DNA from: an uncultured Candidatus Saccharibacteria bacterium
GTDB lineage: Bacteria > Patescibacteriota > Saccharimonadia > Saccharimonadales > Saccharimonadaceae
NCBI GenBank assembly: GCA_947570505.1
Contig: CANOTH010000003.1
Location: 1 to 64,000, forward strand
Direction: 5' to 3'
Length of the DNA: 64,000 nucleotides
In this document: positions 34,089 through 43,963 of the stretch, piece by piece
How positions within the stretch are numbered: the stretch's first letter is position 1
Layout of the letters: every line of letters begins with the position of its first letter
The notes under the pieces: model-generated
What the model was told of the DNA's origin: nothing
What the model saw: only the letters and a program-made list of their open reading frames with translations
Database searches by the model: none
Program-made: the position numbers and the translations under genes

Positions 34089-36284
34089 ATGAGTAATAAA
34101 AGTGAAGATGAGAGGCGCGCGCGCCTCATGAAAATGCGTGATGAGCGCTTACCGGATATTAAGAAGCAGTTTGAAGAGTCGCAGAAGCGCAATTTTAATT
34201 CTAATTTTGCCGAAGGTGGTAAAGACGAGGCTTTGGTGCGGAGAACTGGACGTGGCAAGGGAGCAAGAGCAGCTCGGACCAGTGATAAAGCAGTGCGGCC
34301 GGCGAGTAAAAAAGCCGCGGCTGGGAATGTTGGCAAGACGACGAGGGGTCAGGGCAGTGCGAAGGCGGCCAAGACCGCTAAGGTGCCAACCGCGGCGCAG
34401 AGTAAACGCGCCGGCCTGGGAGTCTCAGTACGCAAAGGAGAAATGGTGCATCACCAGAGAATGCTTTCGCAAGACGTCAATGCTCAAGCTACGCAGCATA
34501 TTATTGGTGTGCCAGTGAACAAAAGTCGCTATAATGGTTATGGCGGACAACAGGTGACCAATGCACAGTTGAAAGCGGCGCGGCCAGATCCAGAAGCCGT
34601 AAGAATTATCCCACTGGGTGGTGTGGGCGAGTTTGGCATTGGTAAGAATATGACCATTATTGAGTATAAAAAAGAGATGATTTTGGTCGATATGGGTTCA
34701 CTGTTTGCGGGTGCGGATTACCCAGGTGTGAATTATATGATTCCAGATATTCAATATTTAGAAGACAATAAAGACCACGTGAAGGCAATTTGTTTTACCC
34801 ATGCTCATCTTGATCATATTGGAGCTTGTCGCCATTTGTTGCCGAAATTTAATCCTTTAACTCCGATTTATGCTACGCAGTTTACGATCGGTATGATTGA
34901 AAAACAGATGTCGGAGCTTGACGATGTACCAGAGCTAAACTATCAGGCGGTTGATCCTTTGAAACACGAAAAGATTAAGGTTAGTGAGCATTTTAGTATT
35001 GAGTTCATTCATACTCTGCACAGTATTCCGGGCAATACTGCGATTGTGGTGCGGACACCGAATGGAGTGATTTATCTTTCTGGTGACTGGCGCCACGAGG
35101 AGAATCCGCTGGGGCGGCAGACTGATTATGAACGGATCGACGAGATTGTGAAGAAGGAAGGGGTGGCTTTACTTCTAAATGAGAGTACCAATATTGATAG
35201 TCCGGGGCGACATCCGCATTCGGAGTATGATGTGGGTGAGAATTTGGGTCGAGTGATGGATCATTATGCCAATGGGCGGGTGATTGTGAGCTGTTTCTCC
35301 AGCCAGATTAAACGGATTGAGTTGATTTTGAACGAAGCATATAAACGCGGCCGTAAGGTAGCTTTTGCGGGATTCTCGATGATTAATAACGTTGAAGTGG
35401 CTCTCAGGACGGGAGTGATTAAGATTCCCAAAGATACCATCATGAAGATGGAGGATATCATTAAGCTGCCAGATGATAAAATTACGGTGGTTTGTACGGG
35501 TTCGCAGGGTGAGCTAAATGCAGTGTTGAACCGTATGGTGAGCGGGGCGCATAAGTATATTAAGATTAAACCTAGCGATGTGATTGTTTTTTCTAGTAAT
35601 CCGATTCCGGGCAATGAGCCGCACGTGGTGAGTACCGTGGATGGGTTGTTGCGCGAGGGTGCGGGAGTGATTCAGAATGGCAAAACCCATATTACGAATT
35701 TGGGGCCGCTGCATTTGTCAGGCCATGCGTATTATGAAGACCATGTGGAATTTTTGGAGCGAGTGAAGCCAAAGAATTACTTGCCATATCACGGTGAGTT
35801 CTATATGTTGGAGCACAATGCTGAGATGGCGGAGAATGTGATTGGGATTCCGAAAGATAATATTTTGGTAGCGGATGATGGTGATATCATTGAGCTGATG
35901 CCGGATCAACATATTCGTAAGAATGGTCGGATTCACGTGGGTAATGAGCTGTTTGACGATACGGATAAGCCAGTGCATGAAGCGGTGGTGAAGGATCGGA
36001 TTCATATTTCGCGCGAAGGTATTTTTGTGATTGTGCTGACGATTAGTAAGAAAAATAACCGCTTGGTGAAGACTCCGGATATTGTGAGCCGTGCCTTTAT
36101 TTATTTGGATAATTCAGAAGAGTTGGTGGCGAAGATTAGGCATTATCTGCGGGTGCGGACGGAGAAGTTGCAAGGTGATGACCTGAAGGCTTTTAAGGAA
36201 GAAATTAAGGAAGATGTGACTCATATCTTGTTTGATGCGACGGGGCATACTCCGATTGTGATTCCGGTGATTAATCGAGTATAG
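34089..36284 (+). CDS. rnj: ribonuclease J
   Basis: A 731-aa metallo-beta-lactamase/beta-CASP RNase (5'-3' exo- and endonuclease) for mRNA decay and rRNA maturation. The metal site is THAHLDHIG at about residue 236; LSGDWRHEENP and the beta-CASP motifs LLNESTN, SCFSSQIKRIE and HLSGHAYYEDH follow. About 180 basic, Lys/Arg/Ala-rich residues precede the catalytic core, as in actinobacterial-type RNase J with an RNA-binding tail. I choose ATG 34089, with AAAGGAAAG upstream, over in-frame starts at 34014 that overlap the promoter. The mazG-like gene starts 3 nt later. Confidence 0.94.
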   Translation: MSNKSEDERRARLMKMRDERLPDIKKQFEESQKRNFNSNFAEGGKDEALVRRTGRGKGARAARTSDKAVRPASKKAAAGNVGKTTRGQGSAKAAKTAKVPTAAQSKRAGLGVSVRKGEMVHHQRMLSQDVNAQATQHIIGVPVNKSRYNGYGGQQVTNAQLKAARPDPEAVRIIPLGGVGEFGIGKNMTIIEYKKEMILVDMGSLFAGADYPGVNYMIPDIQYLEDNKDHVKAICFTHAHLDHIGACRHLLPKFNPLTPIYATQFTIGMIEKQMSELDDVPELNYQAVDPLKHEKIKVSEHFSIEFIHTLHSIPGNTAIVVRTPNGVIYLSGDWRHEENPLGRQTDYERIDEIVKKEGVALLLNESTNIDSPGRHPHSEYDVGENLGRVMDHYANGRVIVSCFSSQIKRIELILNEAYKRGRKVAFAGFSMINNVEVALRTGVIKIPKDTIMKMEDIIKLPDDKITVVCTGSQGELNAVLNRMVSGAHKYIKIKPSDVIVFSSNPIPGNEPHVVSTVDGLLREGAGVIQNGKTHITNLGPLHLSGHAYYEDHVEFLERVKPKNYLPYHGEFYMLEHNAEMAENVIGIPKDNILVADDGDIIELMPDQHIRKNGRIHVGNELFDDTDKPVHEAVVKDRIHISREGIFVIVLTISKKNNRLVKTPDIVSRAFIYLDNSEELVAKIRHYLRVRTEKLQGDDLKAFKEEIKEDVTHILFDATGHTPIVIPVINRV

Positions 36285-36287
36285 TGG

Positions 36288-36617
36288 ATGCTAAGTGCTA
36301 ATAAATATCAGAAACGGGCAATGCGGACGTTGAATCCTGAATTGTCGAAGTCTGAAGGCATGTTGATTGATGGAGCTTTGGGTTTGGCGGGTGAAGCCGG
36401 CGAGGTGGTGGATTTGATTAAGAAATGGTATGCTCAAGGCCATGACTTGAAACGGGACTTGATTCTGGAGGAGCTAGGTGATGTTTGCTGGGCGGTGGCG
36501 GAAGTGGCGATGGCTCTAGATATAGATTTTGAGGAGATAATGCAGGCGAATTTGAAGAAAATAGAGAAGCGCTATCCGGATGGTTTTGAGGTGGAGCGAT
36601 CGATAGAGAGGGGATAA
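36288..36617 (+). CDS. MazG-like nucleotide pyrophosphohydrolase
   Basis: A 109-aa all-alpha NTP-PPase. The signature is GEAGEVVDLIKKWYAQGH ... ILEELGDVCWAVAEVAMAL (EExxE-like then ExxD metal-binding helices). It would hydrolyse NTPs or dNTPs to monophosphates, probably house-cleaning of nucleotide pools. It is cotranscribed with rnj (3-nt gap). The cassette-F hairpin begins 8 nt after its stop. Confidence 0.85.
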   Translation: MLSANKYQKRAMRTLNPELSKSEGMLIDGALGLAGEAGEVVDLIKKWYAQGHDLKRDLILEELGDVCWAVAEVAMALDIDFEEIMQANLKKIEKRYPDGFEVERSIERG

Positions 36618-36625
36618 ATTTCTGC

Positions 36626-36892
36626 CCGCTGTTTCTTAATGCTTATAGGGAATATTTTTAGCTCCATTATTCTCATAAGTAGTATATCAAACAGCGGACG
36701 GGGAAACCGAGATAACGATTATTTGGTCGGTCTGTTGCAGATACGGATGTTGGCCAAAAAGTTGGATAGTAACTGTTAGCCGAAGTAGCGGATATGTAAT
36801 TTCCGCTAATTGATGTCCAGAGATTGCCGTTTTGCCCCAAAAAACCTAAGAACTGATTGACATCAGCCAAGTTGACGTGCCCGCTACGGACA
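36626..36892 (-). repeat. variable cassette F with a short downstream inverted repeat
   Basis: The 5' border is at 36881-36892 and the 3' border at about 36682. It encodes VRSGHVNLADVNQFLGFLG ... NRYLGFPVRCLIYYL. Downstream, CCGCTGTTT (36626-36634) is an inverted copy of the cassette end (36689-36697), giving a stem with about 54 nt between. Here the long palindrome seen with A and G is absent. Confidence 0.85.
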
Positions 36893-36908
36893 GGATTTAT
36901 TAGTAAAA

Positions 36909-36932
36909 ATAGACCCGCGAGTGCAGGTCTAT
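36909..36932 (-). terminator. terminator of the 36973 gene
   Basis: Read on the minus strand: ATAGACC, 10-nt loop, GGTCTAT, followed by TTTTTAC. Confidence 0.8.
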
Positions 36933-36972
36933 AGTCGATATGGTTTAGGGGTTTCAGGTGGTGGGCCGCGAT

Positions 36973-37536
36973 TCAGGACACCTTGAGCTCCTCTTTGGGA
37001 ATACTATTGCCGTGGAGATCAGTGACGCGGTAAATAATACCATAATGATTGGCCAACTCGTCAAGTGCGAGGTGACTAGCAGTGGCCCAATTACAATTAT
37101 GGCGCCGGGATTGTTGAATTTTCTTAATTAAGATACTGTATTCTTCAATCCATTCGTTGCCCTCAGGCCAGCCTTTAGTGGGGCGAAAGAGGTAAAAATT
37201 ATAGCTTGGTGTGACTACGATGCTAATGCCGAGGTCGAAATTTTTGCTGGCGATCAAATCACCTGTCGAAAAGGTGCGGTCGATGACGTGATTATGCACC
37301 ATGAGATTGGCTAGATCGCGCCATTCATCTGGCATGGCAACTACCACGGCTTCGTAACTATGGTTGGTTTTTTCGCAGATTTTTTGTCCGCAACAATCAA
37401 ACATAGCGCCCACCTCGTAAGGACGATGACGGATATTGGTCATGACTTCTTGGAGGTTGTTGCCACTTTCGGAAGTGTTGTGCTGAATGTTGTTTATTGC
37501 TGATTCGATATAGGTTGATAAAGTTTCTTCGGTCAT
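36973..37536 (-). CDS. protein of unknown function with a poly-C tract in its leader
   Basis: A 187-aa soluble protein (MTEETLSTYIESAINNIQHN onward), with cysteines at FDCCGQKIC and no recognised family. Its start at 37536 follows a strong Shine-Dalgarno (AGGAGGG). The promoter (37718-37746) lies about 175 nt upstream, and the leader holds a run of ten C. The same frame is open upstream through the tract (as PPPP), so a longer N-terminus is possible but has no good start. Confidence 0.7.
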   Translation of the reverse strand: MTEETLSTYIESAINNIQHNTSESGNNLQEVMTNIRHRPYEVGAMFDCCGQKICEKTNHSYEAVVVAMPDEWRDLANLMVHNHVIDRTFSTGDLIASKNFDLGISIVVTPSYNFYLFRPTKGWPEGNEWIEEYSILIKKIQQSRRHNCNWATASHLALDELANHYGIIYRVTDLHGNSIPKEELKVS

Positions 37537-37604
37537 TTTAAGACCCTCCTTTGCTGATTTTGACAAGACACATGAATAACCCGCTCCAAGCAGAAAAATC
37601 CACT

Positions 37605-37614
37605 GGGGGGGGGG
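37605..37614 (-). repeat. homopolymer tract, ten C on the minus strand
   Basis: Ten G on the plus strand, then T and three more G. It lies in the 5' leader of the 36973 gene, about 70 nt before the start codon and about 100 nt after the predicted transcription start. Tracts of this length are often phase-variable. Confidence 0.7.
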
Positions 37615-37717
37615 TGGGCATTTATGAGCATACAAACTTCTAAGTACTCTTAAACCATTAAGGTGCGATGGCTGAACCGCATGCCAAAACAAGACATGAA
37701 TCTATGCCGTTATCTTT

Positions 37718-37746
37718 ATTTTATCATATGATGCGAAAAATGTCAA
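37718..37746 (-). promoter_or_regulatory. promoter of the 36973 gene
   Basis: On the minus strand TTGACA (37741-37746), a 17-nt spacer and TAAAAT (37718-37723). Confidence 0.75.
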
Positions 37747-37933
37747 GTAGAAAATGGAGAAATACGGGGATTTTGGGCCAAAGATGGGCTATTTTGGAAA
37801 AATGTAGGAGAAAATTAGCATTTGGTGCTGATGATTATGAGTATGGTTTGAAGGCTTTTGGGGATAGCCTAATATGTATACGATTGGCAAAGTCGAGAGT
37901 TGAGCGAAGCTTTAACTCATTGGTTAGGTAATA

Positions 37934-38080
37934 GTGTATATTATAGCGAACTTGCCACAGGATAGCAGCGACGATAAGTCTGCTACTCCACCAGCTTTGC
38001 CGAACACTGGAGCAGTCGGCATGGGGAATCCGACGGCAGTTTTGGTGAACGTGAGTGCCGCGGTGATTGGTATAACGTAA
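37934..38080 (+). pseudogene. remnant of an LPxTG surface protein
   Basis: A 48-aa reading frame from GTG encodes the end of a sorting signal: SATPPALPNTGAVGMG, then PTAVLVNVSAAVIGI, the typical hydrophobic part, after which a stop comes early. A one-base shift would continue the hydrophobic stretch and a basic end (TIVVWGKW). No signal peptide or body of the protein remains. The 390 bp before it (37537-37933) show only the promoter and poly-C tract of the opposite gene. Confidence 0.65.
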
Positions 38081-38164
38081 CAATAGTGGTATGGGGAAAG
38101 TGGTGAAGCTACATACGAAGCATCTGAAGCTTAAAAAGTACTAACTTCGCAGAGAATCACTAAA

Positions 38165-38191
38165 TTAGCACTCTTTACAAATGAGTGCTAA
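38165..38191 (+). promoter_or_regulatory. CIRCE operator (HrcA site) of clpC
   Basis: TTAGCACTC (38165-38173), nine bases, GAGTGCTAA (38183-38191): a perfect CIRCE. It overlaps the promoter TTTACA (38174-38179) and TATAAT (38197-38202), which is 6 nt before the clpC start codon. HrcA would repress clpC until heat shock. Confidence 0.95.
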
Positions 38192-38208
38192 TTTGCTATA
38201 ATGGGGCT

Positions 38209-40695
38209 ATGGATAGTGAATTTAGTGAAATGATGAATCGGTTATCGGAGAATGCAAGGTTTGCACTTCAGAAAGCGGATCTTTTTAGTAAGAAATATAA
38301 TAATGGCTATATGGGCACGGAGCATATTTTGCTGGGGATTTTGTCACAAGATGCTTCGACGGGGGCGCATTTGTTGAGAGTATATGGGGTGGATTTGGAC
38401 AAAACCGAGAAGGCTTTGGGTCAGGAGGCGAGTGAGGTCAATACTAATTCGGCGATGGCGATGATGTCGCTTTCGGAGGCGGCGGTTTTGACTATCCGAA
38501 TGGCTAGTCATTATGCTGCAGAGAAAGGGGTGCCGGTAATTGGCACGGAGTATTTGCTTTATGCTTTGCTCTGTCAGCCTAATTCGCGGGGAGCAGTATT
38601 GCTACAAAAGATGGGGGTAGATGACGAAGCTTTAATTAATGAGATTGAAGATCAGATGGATCATGCTGCGACGGCGGAACGTAATCAAGAGAAAAAGAAA
38701 GAATATCACAAAAAGCCCTTGAAGTGGTTGAAGCGCTTTGGTACGGACCTGACGGAATTGGCTAAAGAAGACAAGCTAGACGTGGTGATTGGACGGGAAC
38801 GTGAGATTGAACGGGTAGTGACGGTGCTTAGCCGGCGCACGAAGTCTAATCCGGTCTTGATTGGTGAGGCTGGGGTGGGTAAGACGGCGGTAGTAGAAGG
38901 TCTAGCTGAGCGGATTATAAAAAACAATGTGCCAGGAGCCTTGATTGGCAAGCGGATTTATCAGGTGGATTTGTCGAATATGGTGGCGGGTACGAAGTTT
39001 CGTGGGGAATTTGAAGAGCGGATTAAGGGTGTAATTGATGAGGCAGTGGAGAACGAGGACGTGATTCTCTTCATTGATGAATTACATTTGCTTACGGGTG
39101 CGGGTTCGAGCGAAGGGACAATGGATGCGGCCAATATCTTGAAACCGGCTCTGGCGCGGGGTAAGATTCAGCTGATTGGGGCGACGACTTTGGACGAATA
39201 TCGTAAGAATATTGAGAAAGATAAGGCCTTAAGCCGACGATTCCAGATCGTGATGGTGGAGGAGCCAAGCCCGGAAGTAACTTTGAAGATTCTGAAGGGT
39301 ATTAAGGGTCATTACGAGAAGCATCACGGAGTGGAAATTCCGGATGAGATGCTGGAAGTGGCGATTAATATGTCGGGACGGTATATTAATGACCGTTTTA
39401 TGCCGGATAAGGTGATTGACGTGATTGATGAAGCTGCGGCGATTGCTAAGGTGGAGGCAGATAAACGGGGTGGCTCGCAGTATAAGAAACTCAAAGTCCA
39501 GCTGAAAGAAGCCGAAGAAAAAATGGCCGAGATGGCTGATAAAGAAGATTTTGAGGCGGCGGCTCTGTGTAAGACTGAGGCAGAGAAAGTCAAGCAGCAA
39601 CTCAAGGAGATGAAAAAGAAAGGAGCGGAAAAGAAGCCGGTCTTGGTCGAGGATGATTTAGCGATGGCGGTGAGTCTGAAGACGGGGATCCCGGTGTCGA
39701 AGGTGCATGGCAGTGAGCTGCAGCTGTTGAGTAAGCTAGAGGAACACTTGAAGAAGGCGGTGGTGGGTCAGAATGAGGCAATTACGGTGGTATCGCGGGC
39801 GATTCGACGGGGGCGGAGTGGGATTGCTAGCCCAGACCGGCCGATTGGTTCGTTCCTCTTCATGGGGCCGACCGGAGTAGGTAAGACTGAGCTTGCTCGG
39901 GTGATTGCGCGAGAAGTGTTTGGGGGAGAAAATGCTTTGATTAAGATTGATATGTCGGAATTTGGTGAGAAGCATAATGTTTCGCGCTTGGTAGGTGCGC
40001 CAGCGGGTTATGTAGGATATGAAGATGGTGGTAAGCTGACCGAAGCAGTGCGGCGCAAACCGTATTCAGTGGTGTTGTTTGATGAGATTGAAAAAGCGCA
40101 TCCAGAGGTCTTTAATATGCTGCTGCAGATTCTGGAGGACGGAGTACTGACTGATGGTCAGGGTAATAAGGTAAAGTTTAATAATACGGTAGTGATTTTG
40201 ACCTCTAATCTTGGGGCGGAGGACATGTATCGTGAGAATGAGCTGGGCTTCACGGCTAAAACTTTGAAGAATAAGCGCGAGCTGAATGAAGAATATGAGG
40301 CAAGTAAGGAAGCAGCGATGAAAGCCCTGAAAAAGGTGATGAAGCCGGAGCTAATTAATCGTTTGGATGGGATTATGGTGTTTCATCCGTTATCGGCTGA
40401 GAATATTGAGCGGATTTTTGATAATTTGCTAGAGGAGCTGCGTAAGCGCTTGGCGGCAAAGAAACTAGGTTTGAAAGTTTCTCCAGAAGTGAAGAAATAT
40501 TTGATTCGCGAAGGTCACGATCCGAAGAATGGAGCGCGACCATTGCGTCGGATGATTGAGGATCGGATTGAGGCAATTATTGCGGAAGAAATGATTGCTG
40601 GAACTTTGCAACCAGGAGATATTGCGGCGATTGGTTTGGCCAAGGGAAAAAATGCAAAAGAGAAGAAGTTGGAGTTGAAGGTGGTGCATGAATAA
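38209..40695 (+). CDS. clpC: ClpC-type AAA+ unfoldase
   Basis: An 828-aa Hsp100 protein that feeds ClpP. It has an N-terminal double Clp_N repeat (about residues 5-145), first ATPase GEAGVGKTA (about 219) with FIDELH, a middle domain with a UVR motif ([16 protein letters not shown], about 443) and second ATPase GPTGVGKTE (about 553) with [14 protein letters not shown]. The UVR motif marks ClpC rather than ClpB. The start ATG 38209 is leaderless under CIRCE control; an in-frame GTG upstream lies inside the operator. clpP is two genes downstream. Confidence 0.95.
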   Translation: MDSEFSEMMNRLSENARFALQKADLFSKKYNNGYMGTEHILLGILSQDASTGAHLLRVYGVDLDKTEKALGQEASEVNTNSAMAMMSLSEAAVLTIRMASHYAAEKGVPVIGTEYLLYALLCQPNSRGAVLLQKMGVDDEALINEIEDQMDHAATAERNQEKKKEYHKKPLKWLKRFGTDLTELAKEDKLDVVIGREREIERVVTVLSRRTKSNPVLIGEAGVGKTAVVEGLAERIIKNNVPGALIGKRIYQVDLSNMVAGTKFRGEFEERIKGVIDEAVENEDVILFIDELHLLTGAGSSEGTMDAANILKPALARGKIQLIGATTLDEYRKNIEKDKALSRRFQIVMVEEPSPEVTLKILKGIKGHYEKHHGVEIPDEMLEVAINMSGRYINDRFMPDKVIDVIDEAAAIAKVEADKRGGSQYKKLKVQLKEAEEKMAEMADKEDFEAAALCKTEAEKVKQQLKEMKKKGAEKKPVLVEDDLAMAVSLKTGIPVSKVHGSELQLLSKLEEHLKKAVVGQNEAITVVSRAIRRGRSGIASPDRPIGSFLFMGPTGVGKTELARVIAREVFGGENALIKIDMSEFGEKHNVSRLVGAPAGYVGYEDGGKLTEAVRRKPYSVVLFDEIEKAHPEVFNMLLQILEDGVLTDGQGNKVKFNNTVVILTSNLGAEDMYRENELGFTAKTLKNKRELNEEYEASKEAAMKALKKVMKPELINRLDGIMVFHPLSAENIERIFDNLLEELRKRLAAKKLGLKVSPEVKKYLIREGHDPKNGARPLRRMIEDRIEAIIAEEMIAGTLQPGDIAAIGLAKGKNAKEKKLELKVVHE

Positions 40696-41701
40696 TGATC
40701 CTGATCAGGTCGAAGCTGTAGCGAAGCCGAGCTTCTGGCGGCGATATGGCTGGTCAGTATTGTTGGTAGGTTGTGTTTGTGGGGTGGCGGTATTATGTAC
40801 TCCCATAGTGCGAGATTGGTGGCAGGGATGGTTTTATAGTCCCGAGGCAGAAGTAGTAGAAATGCGTGCGGAATTAGATTTGACCGCTAGGGGGAATCGA
40901 ATTTTTAACGCGACTCATCCCGCTCTAGAGGATAGTGAGGTTTTTAACCAAGTATGCAATAGTCATAATGCTGATATTACGTTGCTAGGCTGTTATACAG
41001 AGGGGAAGATTTATGTTTACGAGATTAAGGAAGACCAGTTACGTGCAGCTAACAAGGTGACGATGGCGCATGAGTTTTTGCATGCTGTCTGGGAACGTTT
41101 GTCAGCTTGGGAACGGAACCAGGTTGAAGGTTGGCTAAACGAGGTCTATGAGGGTCGCAAAGAGTGGTTTGACGGAGAATTAGAAACTTATGATGATGCG
41201 GATCGCTTGGAAGAAATTTATGCACGAGCGGGCACGAAGCTGGAAGATTTGCCAGATGACTTGGAGCGACACTATGCGAAGTATTTTCGGGAGCGAGTGC
41301 GGATTGTGGCTTATTATCAAGAGTATGAAGCTCCGTTTCTGGAGTTGAGGTTGAAGCTAGAGGAGTTAGTGGCGCAGATTGAACAGGCCAAGATCGAGAT
41401 TGACCGGGAGCGAGCAGAATATATGGACGGAGTGCAACAGCTGGACGAAAAGATTACATGGTTTAATCAGTGTGCAGCGACGGCGGGATGCTTTCAGAGT
41501 CAAGCTGAGTTTGCGCGGCAAAGGAGTGAATTACTGGCGGAACGTACGAGTTTGGAAGAGGTGCGAACCAGGCTAAACGAAAAAATTATTGATAATAATA
41601 CTAAAATTGAAGAATACCGTGCAATTCAACAGAGTCTAGGGAGGTTAAATGATGCGATGAATTCAAATATTGAGCTGCTAGAGGAAGCTCAGGATATATA
41701 A
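40688..41701 (+). CDS. membrane-anchored putative zinc metalloprotease
   Basis: A 337-aa protein with one N-terminal membrane segment (about residues 18-40, [20 protein letters not shown]), a catalytic-looking [13 protein letters not shown] (HExxH zinc motif at about residue 128), and a C-terminal coiled coil (about 215-330). No family assigned. The active site would be outside the cell. It overlaps the clpC 3' end by 8 nt and lies just upstream of clpP, so it belongs to the heat-shock protease operon. Confidence 0.75.
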   Translation: MNNDPDQVEAVAKPSFWRRYGWSVLLVGCVCGVAVLCTPIVRDWWQGWFYSPEAEVVEMRAELDLTARGNRIFNATHPALEDSEVFNQVCNSHNADITLLGCYTEGKIYVYEIKEDQLRAANKVTMAHEFLHAVWERLSAWERNQVEGWLNEVYEGRKEWFDGELETYDDADRLEEIYARAGTKLEDLPDDLERHYAKYFRERVRIVAYYQEYEAPFLELRLKLEELVAQIEQAKIEIDRERAEYMDGVQQLDEKITWFNQCAATAGCFQSQAEFARQRSELLAERTSLEEVRTRLNEKIIDNNTKIEEYRAIQQSLGRLNDAMNSNIELLEEAQDI

Positions 41702-41720
41702 TATTAGGAAAGGAGAGAAA

Positions 41721-42305
41721 ATGAAAAATTATTTAGTGCCTACGGTGGTAGAGGAAACGAATCGGGGAGAACGAGCTTATGATATTTATTCAAGGTTGCT
41801 GAATGACCGAATTGTGTTCTTGGGTGAGCAAGTGGATGCGCATACGGCGAATTTAATAGTGGCGCAGTTGCTGTATTTGGCTAATGAAGATCCGAAGCGC
41901 GATATTAAACTGTATATTAATTCTCCGGGCGGATCGGTTTATGATGGTCTCGCGATTATTGATACAATGAATTATATTGCGCCAGATGTGCAGACGATTG
42001 GGATTGGCTTGCAGGCTTCAATGGGGGCGATGTTGCTGGCTTGTGGCGCAAAAGGTAAAAGATTTGTATTGCCGAATGCGCGGATTATGATTCATCAACC
42101 CAGCTCTGGCACGGAGGGGAAGATCACCGATCAGGAAATTGCCCTGAAAGAGGGGATTTATCTGAAGAAACGGCTGGTAGAGATCTTTGCTAGGCAGACC
42201 GGAAAGAGTGCAGAACAGGTGGAGAAAGACATGGATCGCGATAATTGGATGTCGGCTGAGGAAGCTCTGAAGTACGGGATTGTAGACGAAATTATTGACA
42301 AATAA
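41721..42305 (+). CDS. clpP: ATP-dependent Clp protease proteolytic subunit
   Basis: A 194-aa serine protease. Its catalytic triad contexts are [10 protein letters not shown] (Ser), [13 protein letters not shown] (His) and an Asp at [12 protein letters not shown]. It assembles with ClpC. Strong Shine-Dalgarno AAAGGAGAG. It ends the CIRCE-controlled operon. Confidence 0.96.
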   Translation: MKNYLVPTVVEETNRGERAYDIYSRLLNDRIVFLGEQVDAHTANLIVAQLLYLANEDPKRDIKLYINSPGGSVYDGLAIIDTMNYIAPDVQTIGIGLQASMGAMLLACGAKGKRFVLPNARIMIHQPSSGTEGKITDQEIALKEGIYLKKRLVEIFARQTGKSAEQVEKDMDRDNWMSAEEALKYGIVDEIIDK

Positions 42306-42437
42306 GCATAAGTGTGATAGGATGGGGGTGTGATGCGAATAAGGTTCGCGGGTTTTTGAGGCTGGGTCAACGGATTTGGTCCAGCAACTTTTGACGAAAA
42401 ATAGGGAAGATTTTTAAGTCGGGCTGGGAATGGTCTG

Positions 42438-42468
42438 AAAAAGTGTCGCGAAGGGCGGCACTTTTTGT
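42438..42468 (+). terminator. rho-independent terminator
   Basis: AAAAAGTG-t-CGC pairs with GCG-g-CACTTTTT, then TTATAATAAGG, which also provides the -10 box of rnhA. Confidence 0.75.
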
Positions 42469-42494
42469 TATAATAAGGAAGTAATGGAGGTAGA

Positions 42495-42914
42495 ATGGTA
42501 AAAGTGTTGTGGACGGATGGCAGTGCGAGTCCAAATCCAGGCCCGGGAGGGTTTGCGGTAATTGAGAATAGTAAGCCGGTAGTCCTAGGAAGCGAGAAGA
42601 AATCGACTAATATTCGCATGGAGGGGAAGGCGATAATTGCGGCGATTAAGTATGCTGATGGTGAGCCCTGCGAGATTCATAGTGACTCGGAATTTTGGAT
42701 TAATGTGGTGACGAAGTGGGCGGCAGGCTGGATGCGCAATGGCTGGAAGAAAAAGACTGGTGAGATCGCTAATTTGGATATCGTACAGGAATTATATCAG
42801 TTATATTTAGATAACCCAGTGGAGCTAGTCTGGGTGAGGGGGCATGTTGGCACGGCGGAAAATGAGCTGGCGGATACTTGGGCGAATAAGGCTCGCCAGG
42901 GCGAGGAACTGTAG
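42495..42914 (+). CDS. rnhA: ribonuclease HI
   Basis: A 139-aa RNase H1 that cuts RNA in RNA-DNA hybrids. The acidic residues are in place: WTDGSASPNPGPGG (Asp), RMEGKAII (Glu), HSDSEFWI (Asp) and NELADTWA (Asp). WVRGHVG holds the conserved His. TATAAT (about 42468) and GGAGG precede it. Confidence 0.93.
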   Translation: MVKVLWTDGSASPNPGPGGFAVIENSKPVVLGSEKKSTNIRMEGKAIIAAIKYADGEPCEIHSDSEFWINVVTKWAAGWMRNGWKKKTGEIANLDIVQELYQLYLDNPVELVWVRGHVGTAENELADTWANKARQGEEL

Positions 42915-43090
42915 GGGGCTAGCCATTGGAGCGAGCTACTGCGTTAAGACCTGCGGCTACTCCCTCACCGTACTAAGAGTACGGCTCGCTCCGCTGCTCG
43001 GTCTTGCCTTGTATCTCATCTCCACTGACGTCGCCCCCGTCTTGTACTGCATCTCAGATGGCTTCGCTCCTAAGTTTCCGTGTTGGTTCC
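42911..43090. repeat. dispersed palindromic repeat, full copy
   Basis: It starts at the rnhA stop with the same 47 bp as at 14622-14668. A hairpin ACCGTAC-taaga-GTACGG follows, then CCTTGTATCTCATCTCCACT and GACGTCGCCCC, which match the priA insertion and the 12354-12480 copy. It overlaps the 3' end of no gene but stops close to 43114. Confidence 0.7.
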
Positions 43091-43113
43091 GAGCTAATTT
43101 TTGCTTCTGGAGT

Positions 43114-43881
43114 TTAGGCTTTGCGGCCAGGGCGATAGGATTTTTGGCGACTGCTAATGATAAGGGCAAGGATAATGCCAAGGCCAGCGGCAGAGATAAT
43201 GATGAAAGCTAGTGGGTGGCTGTCGAGAGTGCCACGGTTGGACTTTTGCTCACTGGGTGTAGGTGTGCTGGTGGCTGGGACTTCGATTGGAAGGGTGGCG
43301 ACTTCTTGAGGCTGAGAATTTTCTGCTACGGTTTGATTAGATGATTCGGCATTGGATGACTGTTGTGTGCTTTGGGGAGTGGTAGACGTAGGAGGAGTAG
43401 GAATATTTTGCGTAACAGAGGAAGTTGATTGTGTTGTGGTTGAATTAACTTGTGGGGTCTGAACAGGGGCGGTTGTAGGTTTGTCTTGCTCCGTAGTTGT
43501 TTTCTTGATTGTGCCGAATTTAAGATTATGAGCGATAATCGCATCATCGGCAGCTGCCATAATCATATCAAGGTCGGCAGGAGAAGTTTGCTCGTAATTT
43601 GCTAACATAGATTCGGCAGTATTAACAAGGGCAAATAGATAGAGATAATTCTCAGCATAGTCGGTAATGTATGGTAAAAATTCAGGATCTAAAGTGGAAT
43701 ATTCGGCATAACCTTCGATAGCTTTGACTTCGCTGATTTTGGCGGTCAGTTGAGCTTTGGTGGGAATTGTTTGAGTGACTTGTGTGTTTTGGCTGCTACT
43801 AGTAGCAGATGCAGGCCGCGGTAAAGTTGCAGTTACAGTTAAAGTTAAGAGTAAGGCGCTTAAAATGCAAGCTTGTTTCAT
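43114..43881 (-). CDS. secreted, C-terminally membrane-anchored protein
   Basis: A 255-aa protein. It has a signal peptide (KQACILSALLLTLTVTATLP ... ASA), a helical domain (about residues 40-125), a long Thr/Pro/Gln/Ser-rich stalk (about 128-215), then one membrane segment (AFIIISAAGLGIILALIIS) and a basic tail. The layout is that of a cell-wall protein but without an LPxTG motif, so anchoring is by the membrane segment. Family unknown. Confidence 0.7.
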   Translation of the reverse strand: MKQACILSALLLTLTVTATLPRPASATSSSQNTQVTQTIPTKAQLTAKISEVKAIEGYAEYSTLDPEFLPYITDYAENYLYLFALVNTAESMLANYEQTSPADLDMIMAAADDAIIAHNLKFGTIKKTTTEQDKPTTAPVQTPQVNSTTTQSTSSVTQNIPTPPTSTTPQSTQQSSNAESSNQTVAENSQPQEVATLPIEVPATSTPTPSEQKSNRGTLDSHPLAFIIISAAGLGIILALIISSRQKSYRPGRKA

Positions 43882-43963
43882 ATTAAATAATTCCCATTAA
43901 AATTTAATTGTATTCTAGCAAAACCGTCGATTATTTGCAAGCATAATGGAAATATGGTAGTCC

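Noticed and set aside
37668-37931. 87-aa reading frame on the plus strand
   Set aside because: It covers the opposite gene's promoter, has no ribosome site and an unconvincing composition.
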